From Planctomycetota bacterium (GTDB taxonomy: Bacteria; Planctomycetota; Phycisphaerae; Sedimentisphaerales; Anaerohalosphaeraceae), in contig DUZQ01000005.1 of the NCBI GenBank assembly GCA_013349435.1, forward strand, positions 1 to 64,000: DNA of 64,000 bases. The letters are read 5' to 3'. Made by a program: the position numbers and the translations under genes. Every line of letters starts with the position of its first letter. Within the stretch, counting starts at the first letter, position 1. Shown here in pieces: positions 42,040-51,990 of this stretch. The notes under the pieces were generated by a model. That model ran no database searches and was not told the origin of the DNA. It worked only from the letters and a program-made list of their open reading frames with translations.

Positions 42040-44919
42040 ATGTCGGATGACAAGAAAAAAGGTTATCGGGATACACTTAATCTGCCGAAGACGGGCTTTT
42101 CGATGAAAGCGAACCTCGTCCAGCGAGAGCCTGCCCAGCGCAAGAGCTGGGCGCAGATGGATATTTACAGCAGGATTTTAGACAATCGAAAAGGTGCGCT
42201 TTCGTACATACTGCACGATGGGCCGCCCTACGCCAACGGTGATATTCACATGGGCCATGTTATAAATAAGGTGCTTAAGGATATTGTAGTCAAATACAAA
42301 ACTATGGCGGGCTTTTGCGCGCCATATGTCCCCGGCTGGGACTGCCACGGCCTGCCTATTGAAGTGAAGGTAATGGCCGAACTTGGCGACAGGGCCAAGG
42401 AAATGGACAAGCTGCAGATTCGCACCCAGTGCAAAAAATATGCGAGCAAGTATGTTAAACTTCAGTCGAAACAGTTTCAGTCGTTGGGGATTTTCGGGGA
42501 TTTTGAAAATCCGTATCTGACGCTCAAACCTCAATATGAGAAAGGCATCCTGGAGATTTTCGCGGAGCTTGTCGGTAACGGCCTTGTTTATAAGCAGTTA
42601 AAACCGATTCACTGGTCGGTGGGCTGCCAGACGGCCTTAGCCGATGCCGAATTAGAGTATCAGGACATAAGCAGCCCGAGCATTTTTGTGAACTTTCCTG
42701 TTGCTGCCGAGTCGGTTGATAAACTTGTCGAATTAGGCCTGGTTGATAAGTCATCGGACACAAAGCCGTGCTTTATGATATGGACCACGACACCGTGGAC
42801 ATTGGCGGCGAACCTGGCGGTTGCGGTGCATCCGCGGCTCGAATACGTCAGTGTCGGTTATGAAAAAGATGGCCGAAAGTTTACATCAATCATCGTGGCA
42901 GACAGACTTGAAGCCGTGCTCGCAGCCGCCGGTCTCGAAAAAGCCGGCTATACCGTGAGCGAACGGATAAGAGGCAGTCAGCTTGAGGGTTTACGATATG
43001 TTCATCCGTTTATCGAGTCCAATCCGACCGACAAGGAAGCTTATATGGTGATAAGCGCCGAGTTTGTTACGACCGAAGACGGCACCGGCATCGTGCATAT
43101 CGCTCCGGGTCATGGTGTAGAGGACTACGTAGCAGGCAGACAGAACGGGCTGGCGGTTTATTCTCCGGTAAAGGATGACGGCTGTTACGATGATACGGTG
43201 CCCGAATGGCTGAGGGGTAAAAATGTTCTGGATGTGGATAAAGACGTCAACAGCCGGTTGCGGGCCGATGGTTACCTTGTACACGATGAAAAGATGCTGC
43301 ACAGCTATCCTCACTGCTGGCGGAGCAAGATGCCGGTGATTTTTCGGGCAACCGAGCAGTGGTTCATCAGCGTTGATACCCCTATTCGGCGAACCGGCAA
43401 GAGCCTCCGGCAAATGGCCCTTGAGGCGGTCAACGGCGTGCAATGGGTGCCCGGCTGGGGCAAGAAGCGAATCGAGGGTATGCTGGAATCCCGGCCCGAC
43501 TGGTGCATCAGCAGACAGAGAAGCTGGGGTTTAGCCATACCTTCCTTTGTAAACGGCAAAGGTTATTCGCTCCTGACGGTTGACCCGGCTGTCGGCAAAA
43601 AGGTGGTGTTGGCGGTAGCCGAACATATCGGGAATAAAGGTTCGGATAGCTGGTTCACAGCTTCTCCAAAGGAAATTCTTGGGGCCGATTTCGATTTGCC
43701 GCAAGGCTTCAGTTGGGATGATTTGCACAAGGAGGAAAATATTTTCGATGTATGGTTCGAGTCGGGCTGTAGCTGGCACAGTGTTGCCGCCGGGGCCGGC
43801 TGGCCGATACCGGTCGATTTGTATCTTGAAGGCTCGGACCAGCACCGCGGCTGGTTTCAACTGTCGCTCTTGCCGGCTCTTGGGTCGGCAGGCAAGGCGC
43901 CCTTTAAGACGGTGCTTACGCACGGCTTTACGGTCGATGAAAAGGGTATGAAGCAATCGAAGTCGGCGGGCAATTATGTAAACGCGCTGGATGAGATACA
44001 TAAATACGGAGCGGATATCCTGCGGCTGTGGGTGGCCAGTGTGAACTATCAGGAGGATATGCGGTGCAGCGATGAGCTTATCGGCAGGCTCCAGGATGCG
44101 TACAGGAAGATAAGAAATACCCTGCGGTATCTTTTGGGCAATACTGATGATTTTGTCCCGGTGTCGATGAAGGTTTCTTATGAGGATATGTTCGAGATTG
44201 ATAGGTGGGCGATGCAGCAGTTGCAAAAACTGATTGTCAGGGTCGGTGACGCTTACGAGAGCTTTGCCTTCCACAGGGTCTTTTCGCTTATTTACAATTT
44301 CTGCACGGTCGAGATGAGCAGCATATATATGGATGTTTTGAAGGACCGGCTCTACTGCGATGCCGCCGACAGTAAATCCAGACGCAGCGCCCAGACGGCA
44401 ATGCACCGGATATTAGACGCCCTGGTACAGATGTTGGCTCCCGTGTTGGCTCACACGGCAGAAGAGGCATGGTCGGCAATGAAGCATAAATCCGAAGACG
44501 TCCAAAGCGTGCATTTAGCTACAATGCCGAAAGTTGACGAATCAATAGATTGGCAAAGCGAAGAAGCAAAATGGGATAAGGTAATGGGCCTTCGAGACGA
44601 GGTCCTTCGTGAGTTAGAAGGCTTAAGACAAGCCCAGAAAATCGCCAGTAACCAGGAATCCGCTGTAAGCATCACCACCGACAACGAAGAATTGATTTCG
44701 CTCGTCAGTGATTTAGGGGTAGAGACTTTTGCAGCGCTCTGTATCGTAAGCGAGGTAAAGCTGCAAAGCGGCGACTGCTTAAAGGTCGCAGCGGATAAAA
44801 GCAGCCACGCCAAGTGTCAGCGCTGCTGGAACTACCGGCCGAGCGTCGGCGCGGTCGGCACTTATCCAGACCTATGCCGGCGGTGCGTCGATGTGGTCAG
44901 CGATAAAAAGCCGGTTTGA
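42040..44919 (+). CDS. ileS: Isoleucyl-tRNA synthetase
   Basis: 959 residues from ATG 42040 (the track's ATG at 42025 adds five residues; ATGAGGT upstream suits 42040). Class I synthetase with ANGDIHMGHVINK (HIGH), an editing domain (WTTTPWTLAANLAV), DLYLEGSDQHRGWF, and KGMKQSKSAGN as KMSKS with Gln in place of Met. A C-terminal zinc finger CQRCWNYRP...CRRC is present. Length is typical of the IleS1 type. The terminator and Ile-rich mini-ORF upstream suggest starvation control. Confidence 0.96.
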   Translation: MSDDKKKGYRDTLNLPKTGFSMKANLVQREPAQRKSWAQMDIYSRILDNRKGALSYILHDGPPYANGDIHMGHVINKVLKDIVVKYKTMAGFCAPYVPGWDCHGLPIEVKVMAELGDRAKEMDKLQIRTQCKKYASKYVKLQSKQFQSLGIFGDFENPYLTLKPQYEKGILEIFAELVGNGLVYKQLKPIHWSVGCQTALADAELEYQDISSPSIFVNFPVAAESVDKLVELGLVDKSSDTKPCFMIWTTTPWTLAANLAVAVHPRLEYVSVGYEKDGRKFTSIIVADRLEAVLAAAGLEKAGYTVSERIRGSQLEGLRYVHPFIESNPTDKEAYMVISAEFVTTEDGTGIVHIAPGHGVEDYVAGRQNGLAVYSPVKDDGCYDDTVPEWLRGKNVLDVDKDVNSRLRADGYLVHDEKMLHSYPHCWRSKMPVIFRATEQWFISVDTPIRRTGKSLRQMALEAVNGVQWVPGWGKKRIEGMLESRPDWCISRQRSWGLAIPSFVNGKGYSLLTVDPAVGKKVVLAVAEHIGNKGSDSWFTASPKEILGADFDLPQGFSWDDLHKEENIFDVWFESGCSWHSVAAGAGWPIPVDLYLEGSDQHRGWFQLSLLPALGSAGKAPFKTVLTHGFTVDEKGMKQSKSAGNYVNALDEIHKYGADILRLWVASVNYQEDMRCSDELIGRLQDAYRKIRNTLRYLLGNTDDFVPVSMKVSYEDMFEIDRWAMQQLQKLIVRVGDAYESFAFHRVFSLIYNFCTVEMSSIYMDVLKDRLYCDAADSKSRRSAQTAMHRILDALVQMLAPVLAHTAEEAWSAMKHKSEDVQSVHLATMPKVDESIDWQSEEAKWDKVMGLRDEVLRELEGLRQAQKIASNQESAVSITTDNEELISLVSDLGVETFAALCIVSEVKLQSGDCLKVAADKSSHAKCQRCWNYRPSVGAVGTYPDLCRRCVDVVSDKKPV

Positions 44920-44924
44920 AAAAA

Positions 44925-45028
44925 TCATTCTGAGCGGAATGCAATGAAGCGAAAAACCTTGGTACACGAAGACGTGAGATTCTTTCCTTAGACAAGCTCA
45001 GGACAGGCTAATTGCGCCTCAGAATGAC
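44925..45028. repeat. GTCATTC-type dispersed palindromic element
   Basis: TCATTCTGAG at the left faces CTCAGAATGA at the right. The interior has AGATTCTTTCCTTAGACAAG and CTCAGGACAGGC, as in the outer element at 55,767. It fills the ileS-queG spacer. Confidence 0.7.
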
Positions 45029-45081
45029 ATCCGTGCCCTCAGAAAGACATTTTGTGATTTTGAGTTCTGATAATCTCTTCG

Positions 45082-46035
45082 ATGAACCTTACAGAGGCCA
45101 CAAAGCAAAAAGCGATTGAGCTTGGTTTCGACGTTGTTGGTATAACAAGCGCCGAACCAATAGACTCCGTTCAAACCGAGGAACTCAGGAACTGGCTGGG
45201 CACAGGCCGGGCCGCAGGCATGAGTTTTATGCACAGAAATTTTGCCAGCCGGATTAATCCTGCCGGGCTGCTTGCCGGCGCAAAATCCGTGATTTGTGTA
45301 GGCCTGAATTACAAACCCGGGCCGAGGGAGAATTTGTCCGGCCGAGCCAGAGCCAGTTGCGGCAGAATCGCCAACTATGCGCTGTGGGAGGACTATCACC
45401 CCTTTATCAAGAAGCGTCTGCGAACACTCGCCCGATTTATTAGCGATTCAGCCGAAGCTGACAAATGCTCATTCAAGATATGCGTCGATTCGGCGCCTTT
45501 GGCGGAACGGGCGTTGGCTCAGCGAGCCGGATTGGGCTTTATCGGCACCAATCGCATGCTGATAAATCCGCATCTGGGCCTGCAGATATTTTTGGGCGAA
45601 ATTATTACCGACATCAAACTCGATTACGACACGCCGATGACAACCCGGTGTGCAGAGTGCAATAAGTGTATCCGGGCCTGTCCGACCGGTGCTTTGGATT
45701 GTGCGGGAAATTTCGACGCCAACAAATGCATCAGTTATCTGACCATTGAACACAAGGGCCAAATCCCCGATGAACCTGCCCGCAAAATCGGCGACCGTCT
45801 TTTCGGCTGTGACGAGTGTATCCTTGTGTGCCCCTACAACCTCAATGCCCCCCCCTGCGAAAATACACAGCTTCGTTTCTTCACCGGATACAAAGAGATA
45901 CAGCCTGATTCGGTCCTTACCTGGGACAAGGCGCGATTTGACGGATTTTTTGCGGATTCAAGTATCAAACGCCTGGGACTCGAAAGGTTCAAAAGAAATG
46001 CAAAGCTCTGTCTGGACAACATCGAAACCGGTTAA
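45082..46035 (+). CDS. queG: Epoxyqueuosine reductase QueG
   Basis: 317 residues. A cobalamin- and Fe4S4-dependent enzyme of the last step of tRNA queuosine synthesis. VDSAPLAERALAQRAGLGFIGTN is the family signature, followed by two ferredoxin-like clusters CAECNKCIRACPTGAL and CDECILVCPYN. It is somewhat short at the C terminus (no HEAT repeats). QueA is encoded 4 kb further on, so two Q-pathway genes lie in this window. Its 3' end overlaps the convergent anti-sigma gene by 4 bp. Confidence 0.95.
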   Translation: MNLTEATKQKAIELGFDVVGITSAEPIDSVQTEELRNWLGTGRAAGMSFMHRNFASRINPAGLLAGAKSVICVGLNYKPGPRENLSGRARASCGRIANYALWEDYHPFIKKRLRTLARFISDSAEADKCSFKICVDSAPLAERALAQRAGLGFIGTNRMLINPHLGLQIFLGEIITDIKLDYDTPMTTRCAECNKCIRACPTGALDCAGNFDANKCISYLTIEHKGQIPDEPARKIGDRLFGCDECILVCPYNLNAPPCENTQLRFFTGYKEIQPDSVLTWDKARFDGFFADSSIKRLGLERFKRNAKLCLDNIETG

Positions 46036-47093
46036 GGGGCAAGGAAAATATCTTCCTCGCAACTGGGCACTTCGCAACCCGAATAGTACTCAGCGTCTCT
46101 GACTGTGTAGATGTCGTCGCCAAAGACGACCCTCGTTTTCATAAACGAGCTGCTTCCGTCTCCGAACAGGATGTTTTGTCCACGTCCCGCATGATTTGCA
46201 CTCATGATATTCAAAAGCTGCTTGCTCAGCAAAACCTTTGTGCGCTCGTCAGGTATGCACATCCCCTTTTCCCCCTTGAATATCCTCTCAAACACGGGGT
46301 TCAGGTCGGCCAACAAAACAGTTTCCCGGCCTTTTTGATATTTACCGCAGTTGTCAGTGGTAAACTTAAAACTGTAGCTTATGTGCCATCTCGAAGGAAA
46401 ATCGTGATATTTTGCCAGTTCAGCCTGTCCATATGTGGCTCGGGCGGCATTTTTCATGCCCGGGCAGATGCAGTCTTTGCCGTCAAGATACCCCTTTTTT
46501 ACCAAAAGCCACATATGTCGTGTATTCGACTGGTTTTCTTCGCCCTGGTATCCGACTTTCCACCAGGATGAACCGGCTTTGATAGGTACCGCGGGAAGCG
46601 CGCCGTTGTTGTCATTTGCATATCTGGCAACCGCCTGACCTATACGCATCAGATTTGCCTGGCAAACCGCCCTGGCCCGCATCCTGGAAAGCGAAGGCAG
46701 CGATACTCCCGCTACGATCAGCACAACCGCTGCTATTGCTGCAACCTGTGCAAAATTTTGCCAGAAGCTTCGGCTGGTCGTGGAAGTTTGACTTTCGATG
46801 TGTGGTGTTTTTCTCTGTTCGGCGGCAAGGAGACTTTCCAGGCGAGCCTGCTCCGATGAGGCAGCTAATTTAAGTTTGGCAACGGTAATCTCGACCAGGT
46901 TGTCGGGGCAGGGTTCGTACTTGACACTGTCCAACCACCTGAGACTGTCTTCAAGGCCTGCGTACAATTGAGCAGCTCCGGGATTGGCGGCTATCAGGTC
47001 CCGACCTCTGTTTATTCGCTCATCGTCTCCGCAGCGAAAATAAAAATCAAGGATGACCTCTTTTTCTTCATTACTGAGACTATTCATTATCAA
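46032..47093 (-). CDS. Anti-sigma-like protein fused to a pseudopilin-like domain
   Basis: 353 residues. The cytoplasmic N-terminal ~110 residues (LSNEEKEVILDFYFRCGDDE...) look like a sigma-binding segment. Then comes a single membrane helix (AAIAAVVLIVAGVSLPSLSRMR) followed by ARAVCQANLMRIGQAVARYANDNNGALP, the N-terminal pseudopilin pattern common in planctomycete DUF1559-type proteins, and near the C terminus NHAGRGQNILFGDGS, an H-X10-DG variant of the H-X9-DG motif. The usual prepilin-peptidase motif is absent. It overlaps the upstream ECF sigma gene by 4 bp, so a sensor/anti-sigma role is inferred. Confidence 0.68.
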   Translation of the reverse strand: MIMNSLSNEEKEVILDFYFRCGDDERINRGRDLIAANPGAAQLYAGLEDSLRWLDSVKYEPCPDNLVEITVAKLKLAASSEQARLESLLAAEQRKTPHIESQTSTTSRSFWQNFAQVAAIAAVVLIVAGVSLPSLSRMRARAVCQANLMRIGQAVARYANDNNGALPAVPIKAGSSWWKVGYQGEENQSNTRHMWLLVKKGYLDGKDCICPGMKNAARATYGQAELAKYHDFPSRWHISYSFKFTTDNCGKYQKGRETVLLADLNPVFERIFKGEKGMCIPDERTKVLLSKQLLNIMSANHAGRGQNILFGDGSSSFMKTRVVFGDDIYTVRDAEYYSGCEVPSCEEDIFLAP

Positions 47094-47704
47094 TCATTGC
47101 TCCGGTTCGCGGCTTTATACTTCTTTGTGAAGTAAACCACAGCGGTGTGGAGGCGGCTTTTGACCGTTCCTATAGGTATACTGAGTATCTCGGCCATTTG
47201 TTTGTAAGAAAATTGTTCGAAATATGCCAAAATTAATATTCCGCGTAGTTTTTCCGGCATATCCGCGATAATCTGCCTTACACTTTGAGCAGTTTCATTC
47301 TGGGAGACCTCGTCATCAGGCGTTGTTTTATAAGACGCAAGAAGATTTACCACATCGTCAATCGAAACATCCCCGGCATCGGCGACAACACCTAATTCCA
47401 TTGAAGAGTCCCTTTGCATCTTACGCAGGGCGTCCTTGGCCTTGTTCGCTGCTATTGTAAAGAGCCACGGACGCAACGGCCGGCTCGTGTCAAAGCTCTC
47501 TTTGCTCATATAAAGCTGCAGAAACGTCTCCTGGAAGACGTCCTCGACAAGCTCCTGGCGGTTCAGGAAACGCTTCAAAAATGCGTACAGTGGGTTCTTA
47601 TAACGGCTGATGAGTTCGGCGAATGCATCTTCGTCCCCCGCCATGTAACGGACGAGCAGTTCTGAATCCTTCAGCTTTTTTGTCGATGCGTTCATTATTT
47701 GCAA
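47090..47704 (-). CDS. ECF RNA polymerase sigma factor
   Basis: 204 residues with region 2 (DAFAELISRYKNPLYAFLKRFLNRQELVEDVFQETFLQLY, then RPWLFTIAANKAKDALRK) and region 4 (MPEKLRGILILAYFEQFSYKQMAEILSIPIGTVKSRLHTAVVYF). ATG 47695 is an equally good start. Its stop codon overlaps the start of the anti-sigma/pseudopilin gene (ATGA-type overlap), which indicates translational coupling. Confidence 0.92.
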   Translation of the reverse strand: MQIMNASTKKLKDSELLVRYMAGDEDAFAELISRYKNPLYAFLKRFLNRQELVEDVFQETFLQLYMSKESFDTSRPLRPWLFTIAANKAKDALRKMQRDSSMELGVVADAGDVSIDDVVNLLASYKTTPDDEVSQNETAQSVRQIIADMPEKLRGILILAYFEQFSYKQMAEILSIPIGTVKSRLHTAVVYFTKKYKAANRSND

Positions 47705-47738
47705 TCTTTACTATCGGAAATTACTTGTATAAACCGAC

Positions 47739-48659
47739 TTAATCCGAGACAACCTTCGCCGATTTTATCATTACCTGCTCAGCAGGGACATCAGAATATC
47801 GACCTTTCCGCGCTGTTTTGACTGCTGCTATCGCATCCACAACGTCCATACCTTCGACAACCTTACCGAATACCGCATATCCGGGCTTATCCTTACCGGC
47901 ATAGTTGAGAAAGGTGTTGTCCTTATGATTGATAAAAAACTGACTCGTGGCACTATCAGGGTTGTTTGTACGAGCCATTGCGACTGTACCTCTGTCGTTT
48001 TTCAGACCGTTTGCGGCCTCGTTGACAATTGGTTCGTGGGTTTTTTTCTGCGCCATGTCCGGTGTAAAGCCTCCGCCCTGGACCATAAAGTTCGCTATAA
48101 CACGATGGAAAATGGTACCGTCGTAGAATCCCTCTTTGACGTAGGTTACGAAATTAGCTACAGTTACCGGCGCCGCCTTTTTATCAAGTTCAAGCAAAAT
48201 GTCGCCTTTGCTCGTTTCGAGTTTAATCATTACAGAATCAGCCATCGGTTCATATTTCCTTTCAGAGACAATAAAATTCGGCTTTGAAAATACCGCCACA
48301 CTTCCATTATAAGCCGGCCTTGCTTGTTGGTTTTTGACATCTTTGAGGAGGAACACCCCTGTATCCCCAACTTTAAGGGCCGGGTCAAAACCCTTTTCGC
48401 CACGGCAAGACAAAACCACCTTAAGCGTGCCTGTTCTTGGCTTTCCTTTCAAAACAGCACCGATTCTGATATATACCTCGTCCGCTTCAGTGGAAATTTT
48501 CGAGACCTTAACCACCTCGGCTAAAACGATAACCTCCGCACTATCCGAAAGCTCGGCTAATTCCATCTTCTTTATCTCGGACCCGAATGCCCCCGCCTCG
48601 CATACCAAAACTGCAATTGCACACACCAGCGGCAAATTGAAAATGAACTTTTTCATCAT
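47739..48659 (-). CDS. Secreted cyclophilin-type peptidyl-prolyl isomerase
   Basis: 306 residues. A signal peptide ([18 protein letters not shown]) is followed by an N-terminal beta-rich domain of about 120 residues ([19 protein letters not shown]...[12 protein letters not shown]), then a cyclophilin domain (about 145-300) with [45 protein letters not shown] and [16 protein letters not shown]. The catalytic Arg in FHRV is present. It probably acts in the periplasm. The N-terminal domain is of unknown role. Confidence 0.92.
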   Translation of the reverse strand: MMKKFIFNLPLVCAIAVLVCEAGAFGSEIKKMELAELSDSAEVIVLAEVVKVSKISTEADEVYIRIGAVLKGKPRTGTLKVVLSCRGEKGFDPALKVGDTGVFLLKDVKNQQARPAYNGSVAVFSKPNFIVSERKYEPMADSVMIKLETSKGDILLELDKKAAPVTVANFVTYVKEGFYDGTIFHRVIANFMVQGGGFTPDMAQKKTHEPIVNEAANGLKNDRGTVAMARTNNPDSATSQFFINHKDNTFLNYAGKDKPGYAVFGKVVEGMDVVDAIAAVKTARKGRYSDVPAEQVMIKSAKVVSD

Positions 48660-48947
48660 ACAAACCTTCTTTAATAAACAATACTATTTTACTTTCGTTT
48701 TGAGAGCTTATACACCATCAGTAGTCGAAAGTCAACATTCAAATACCAAGTAATGTTTCCCTGTTCAGCGTGTCCTGTGCTGGTTCAGTTCCTCAGGGAC
48801 GGGGCCGGCCGGAGCAGGACGGTTCAAATGTTTACTTTTTCCAAACCAGAGGACCATTTTACAGGCAAAACCTTTTATCTCTTGAAAAAAGACCGCATTG
48901 CATTTATTTTTATGTATATTCAGTTTCTGGCAATAATGAGATTCCCT

Positions 48948-50375
48948 ATGGACATCGACCAAAGATACCAAAAAGCGGTCAAAAATTTGTCTGCTGTCGG
49001 CCAGAGCCACTTACTGGCTTTCTACGACCGGTTGAGCGACCTCGAGAAGCAGAAATTACTCGGACAAATTGAACGGCTTGACTTCTCACAGATACCCCTC
49101 TGGGTTGAAAAGTATGTTAAAAATTCTCAATCGATTTGTGTTCCGGACATTTATGAGCCTGCCCCGGCCTATCCTCCAAATCCCAAAGGCCCGGCTCAAC
49201 AGGAAAAATATGAATCGGCCCGGAAGCTGGGTGTCGAATTGCTTTCAGCCGGGAAGGTAGCCGCCTTCGTGGTTGCAGGCGGACAGGGCACACGTCTGGG
49301 CTTTGACGGGCCGAAAGGCAATTTTCCAATCAGTCCGATTAAAAACAAGACGCTTTTTCAGATTTTTGCAGAAATGATTCTTTCGGCCGGGGAAAAATAC
49401 GGGGCGAAGCTTTGCTGGTATATTATGACAAGCCCGCAAAATCATAATGCCACCGTCGAGATTTTTGATTCGAACAACTATTACGGCCTTAGCAAAACCG
49501 ATGTATTTATCTTTGAGCAGGGAACGCTGCCGAACTTTTCATTCGAGGGCAAAATACTCCTGGCCAACAAGGCAACAATCGCCACAAGCCCTGACGGGCA
49601 CGGTGGTTCACTGAAAGCCCTTTATAACAGCGGCGCTCTTTCTGCTATGAAGAGCAGGGGCATCGAATACATCAGCTACTGGCAGGTTGACAATCCGCTG
49701 GTCAATATCTTTGACCCGCTTTTTATCGGGCTGCACGCACTCGACGATGCTGAAATGTCGGCAAAGGCACTCGTCAAATCCGGCCCAACCGAAAAAGTCG
49801 GCAATCTCTGCCTCGCAGACGGAAAAGTTACCGTAATAGAGTACAGCGACCTTCCGGATGAGCAGGCCCGGAAGCGAAATCCGGACGGTTCTTTGCTCCT
49901 CGAACTCGGTTCCATCGGGATTCATATTATAAATGCCGCCTTTGTGGAGAAGCTGAACAAAGATGGATTTGCACTGCCAATCCACCGTGCTGTCAAGAAG
50001 ATCCCGCATATCAACACAAACGCAAATGCAGTAAGACCGGCAGAGCCGAATGGTCTGAAGCTCGAAACTTTCGTATTCGACGCCCTTCCGTTGGCTTCAA
50101 AATCCGTGATACTTAAAACCATCCGAAGCGAAGAATTTGCCCCTGTGAAGAACGCCGGCGGCGAAAACAGCCCCGATGTTACCCGAAAAATGATGATTGG
50201 CCGAGCCGCAGGATGGCTGGAATCGGCGGATGTAAGTATCCCTCGAAAACCGGACGGCTCACCCGACTGCATTATAGAAATCGCCCCGGGCTTTGCCCTT
50301 TCAGCCGAGCAGGTCAAGGCCAAAAAGGGTCGGATACCTCCGATAAGGACCGGTGATAAGGTTTATTTGGAATAA
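48948..50375 (+). CDS. UDP-sugar pyrophosphorylase (UDPGP / UAP1 family)
   Basis: 475 residues from ATG 48948. The track's upstream extension (48753) is Cys/Arg-rich and unlike the family. The nucleotide-binding loop is VVAGGQGTRLGFDGPKGNFPISP, followed by TSPQNHNATVEIF, GHGGSLKALYNSGAL, YWQVDNPLVNIFDPLFIGL and KKIPHIN. It forms UDP-GlcNAc (or UDP-glucose) from UTP and sugar-1-phosphate. Eukaryote-like AGX/UAP1 types are frequent in planctomycetes. It is convergent with queA (8 bp between). Confidence 0.9.
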   Translation: MDIDQRYQKAVKNLSAVGQSHLLAFYDRLSDLEKQKLLGQIERLDFSQIPLWVEKYVKNSQSICVPDIYEPAPAYPPNPKGPAQQEKYESARKLGVELLSAGKVAAFVVAGGQGTRLGFDGPKGNFPISPIKNKTLFQIFAEMILSAGEKYGAKLCWYIMTSPQNHNATVEIFDSNNYYGLSKTDVFIFEQGTLPNFSFEGKILLANKATIATSPDGHGGSLKALYNSGALSAMKSRGIEYISYWQVDNPLVNIFDPLFIGLHALDDAEMSAKALVKSGPTEKVGNLCLADGKVTVIEYSDLPDEQARKRNPDGSLLLELGSIGIHIINAAFVEKLNKDGFALPIHRAVKKIPHINTNANAVRPAEPNGLKLETFVFDALPLASKSVILKTIRSEEFAPVKNAGGENSPDVTRKMMIGRAAGWLESADVSIPRKPDGSPDCIIEIAPGFALSAEQVKAKKGRIPPIRTGDKVYLE

Positions 50376-50383
50376 TACCCGGC

Positions 50384-51433
50384 TTAAATAATCAGCATTG
50401 CATCGCCGTAAGAGTAAAATCGGTATCGCTCTTCAACTGCATGATGGTATGCCTCTAAGACTTTATCCAATCCTGCAAAGGCGCAAACCAGAGCAAGCAG
50501 GCTGGAGCGGGGCAGATGAAAATTCGTTATCATAGCGTCAACCATCCGAAATTCATACCCCGGCATAATAAATAAATCCGTTACCCCCTCAAAAGGGGCT
50601 ACTTTCCCATTACGGCAAACCGCTTCCAGAGTTCTTACTGAAGTGGTTCCGACTGCGATAATTCGCCCGCCCTTTTGTTTTGTATCGTTAATGAGGTTCG
50701 CACTGTCCGGCAGGATACTAAACCACTCGGCGTGCATTTTGTGTTCTTCGAGTTTCTCTGTCTTTATTGGAGCAAAAGTGCCGGGCCCAACGTGCAGGGT
50801 AATAAAGGCAAGCCGGACTCCTTTTTGCTTCAATTGCTCTAAAAGTCTCTCTGTAAAGTGCAAACCTGCGGTCGGTGCCGCCACGGCACCTGATTTTTCG
50901 GCATACACCGTCTGGTAACGCCGAAGGTCCGTTTTTGCCAACTGCTTGTTTTCATTGCGCTTAATGTAAGGAGGCAGCGGGGCAAATCCTATTTGAGCCA
51001 AAATCCGGTCTGCATTTTGAGCCGAGCCGACATCAAGCAGCCACCGTCCATCCCTGGTTCTCTCGACAGCTTTTACCCGGTGAAAATCAACCCCTTCCCT
51101 GTTCCGAAGCACTATCATTTCACCGGTTTTAACCTTGCCTGCACCTTTGACCATCACTTCCCACAAACCGTTGCGCCTCTGTGATACAAATAAGGCCTCC
51201 AGCTTTGCCCCCGTCCGGCGTCTGGCAAAAAATCTTGCCGGCAGGACCTTCGTATTATTAAAAACCACACAGTCTCCGGCGCCGATATATTCAAGGACGT
51301 CTGCGAATCGCCTGTCCAAAACCGTTCCCGCCCGCCTGTCCATTACCAAAAGCCGTGAGGTGCCGCGAGTCCTGTTCGGGCTTTGCGCAATCAACTCGCT
51401 CGGCAAGTTATAATTTAAGCATTTGGTCCGCAT
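50384..51433 (-). CDS. queA: S-adenosylmethionine:tRNA ribosyltransferase-isomerase
   Basis: 349 residues. It adds the epoxycyclopentanediol of queuosine to preQ1-tRNA. Diagnostic are YNLPSELIAQSPNRTRGTSRLLVMDR, DCVVFNNTKVLPARFFARR, AVAAPTAGLHFTERLLEQL and HVGPGTFAPIK. Length is typical. It is monocistronic and complements queG in the same window. Confidence 0.96.
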   Translation of the reverse strand: MRTKCLNYNLPSELIAQSPNRTRGTSRLLVMDRRAGTVLDRRFADVLEYIGAGDCVVFNNTKVLPARFFARRRTGAKLEALFVSQRRNGLWEVMVKGAGKVKTGEMIVLRNREGVDFHRVKAVERTRDGRWLLDVGSAQNADRILAQIGFAPLPPYIKRNENKQLAKTDLRRYQTVYAEKSGAVAAPTAGLHFTERLLEQLKQKGVRLAFITLHVGPGTFAPIKTEKLEEHKMHAEWFSILPDSANLINDTKQKGGRIIAVGTTSVRTLEAVCRNGKVAPFEGVTDLFIMPGYEFRMVDAMITNFHLPRSSLLALVCAFAGLDKVLEAYHHAVEERYRFYSYGDAMLII

Positions 51434-51632
51434 AGCCCCACGTTAATACCGCCGGCAATAAATTGCCAGCAAATTCTCCGTTAAGACGTGTGCCTGAGAA
51501 GGCTCATAAAAATTTTCAGAAATTGCACGTTTTTCACAGCCTGACACAACTTCAAAGTTAACCCGCCTTTTTGCTTTACCGATAGCATAACTGTGATTGA
51601 ATGTAACAGCAACACTTTCAGTGGAAAATATC

Positions 51633-51833
51633 ATGGCGTCAACTCGGTCGTATGAACAGGTAGCCTCAGGAGTAAGCTCCTTAACCAAATCACAGCTAAA
51701 GCGTCGTCTGCTCAATTTTAAAGGCCGTTTAAGGCTCGACTTTACCGAGAAATATCTCGACAGTCTGACGGTTGATAAATTAAGACATATCCTCGCCGCA
51801 GCGCTGCTTACAAACATGAAAAATCACGTCTAA
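51633..51833 (+). CDS. Small conserved planctomycete-type protein
   Basis: 66 residues from ATG 51633. The track starts at TTG 51597. The core KSQLKRRLLNFKGRLRLDFTEKYLDSLTVDKLRHILAAALL is well-formed helical sequence, and I recall similar short proteins of unknown role in planctomycetes, but that is not verified. It is basic and cytoplasmic. It is divergent from queA. No ribosome binding site stands out. Confidence 0.6.
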   Translation: MASTRSYEQVASGVSSLTKSQLKRRLLNFKGRLRLDFTEKYLDSLTVDKLRHILAAALLTNMKNHV

Positions 51834-51990
51834 TATATTCACGCTGTTGCGGTAAAGAAAAGCGGCACAGTTAAAATGCCCGGCAAGCCTAAAACGCACA
51901 ATAAGCCTGTCATGCAATTTTGAGTAAGTATGTCCTTTTTGGGTTTATTTTTTCCGTTTTCTGCAATAAAAGCGCTTTACAGTACGTCTA

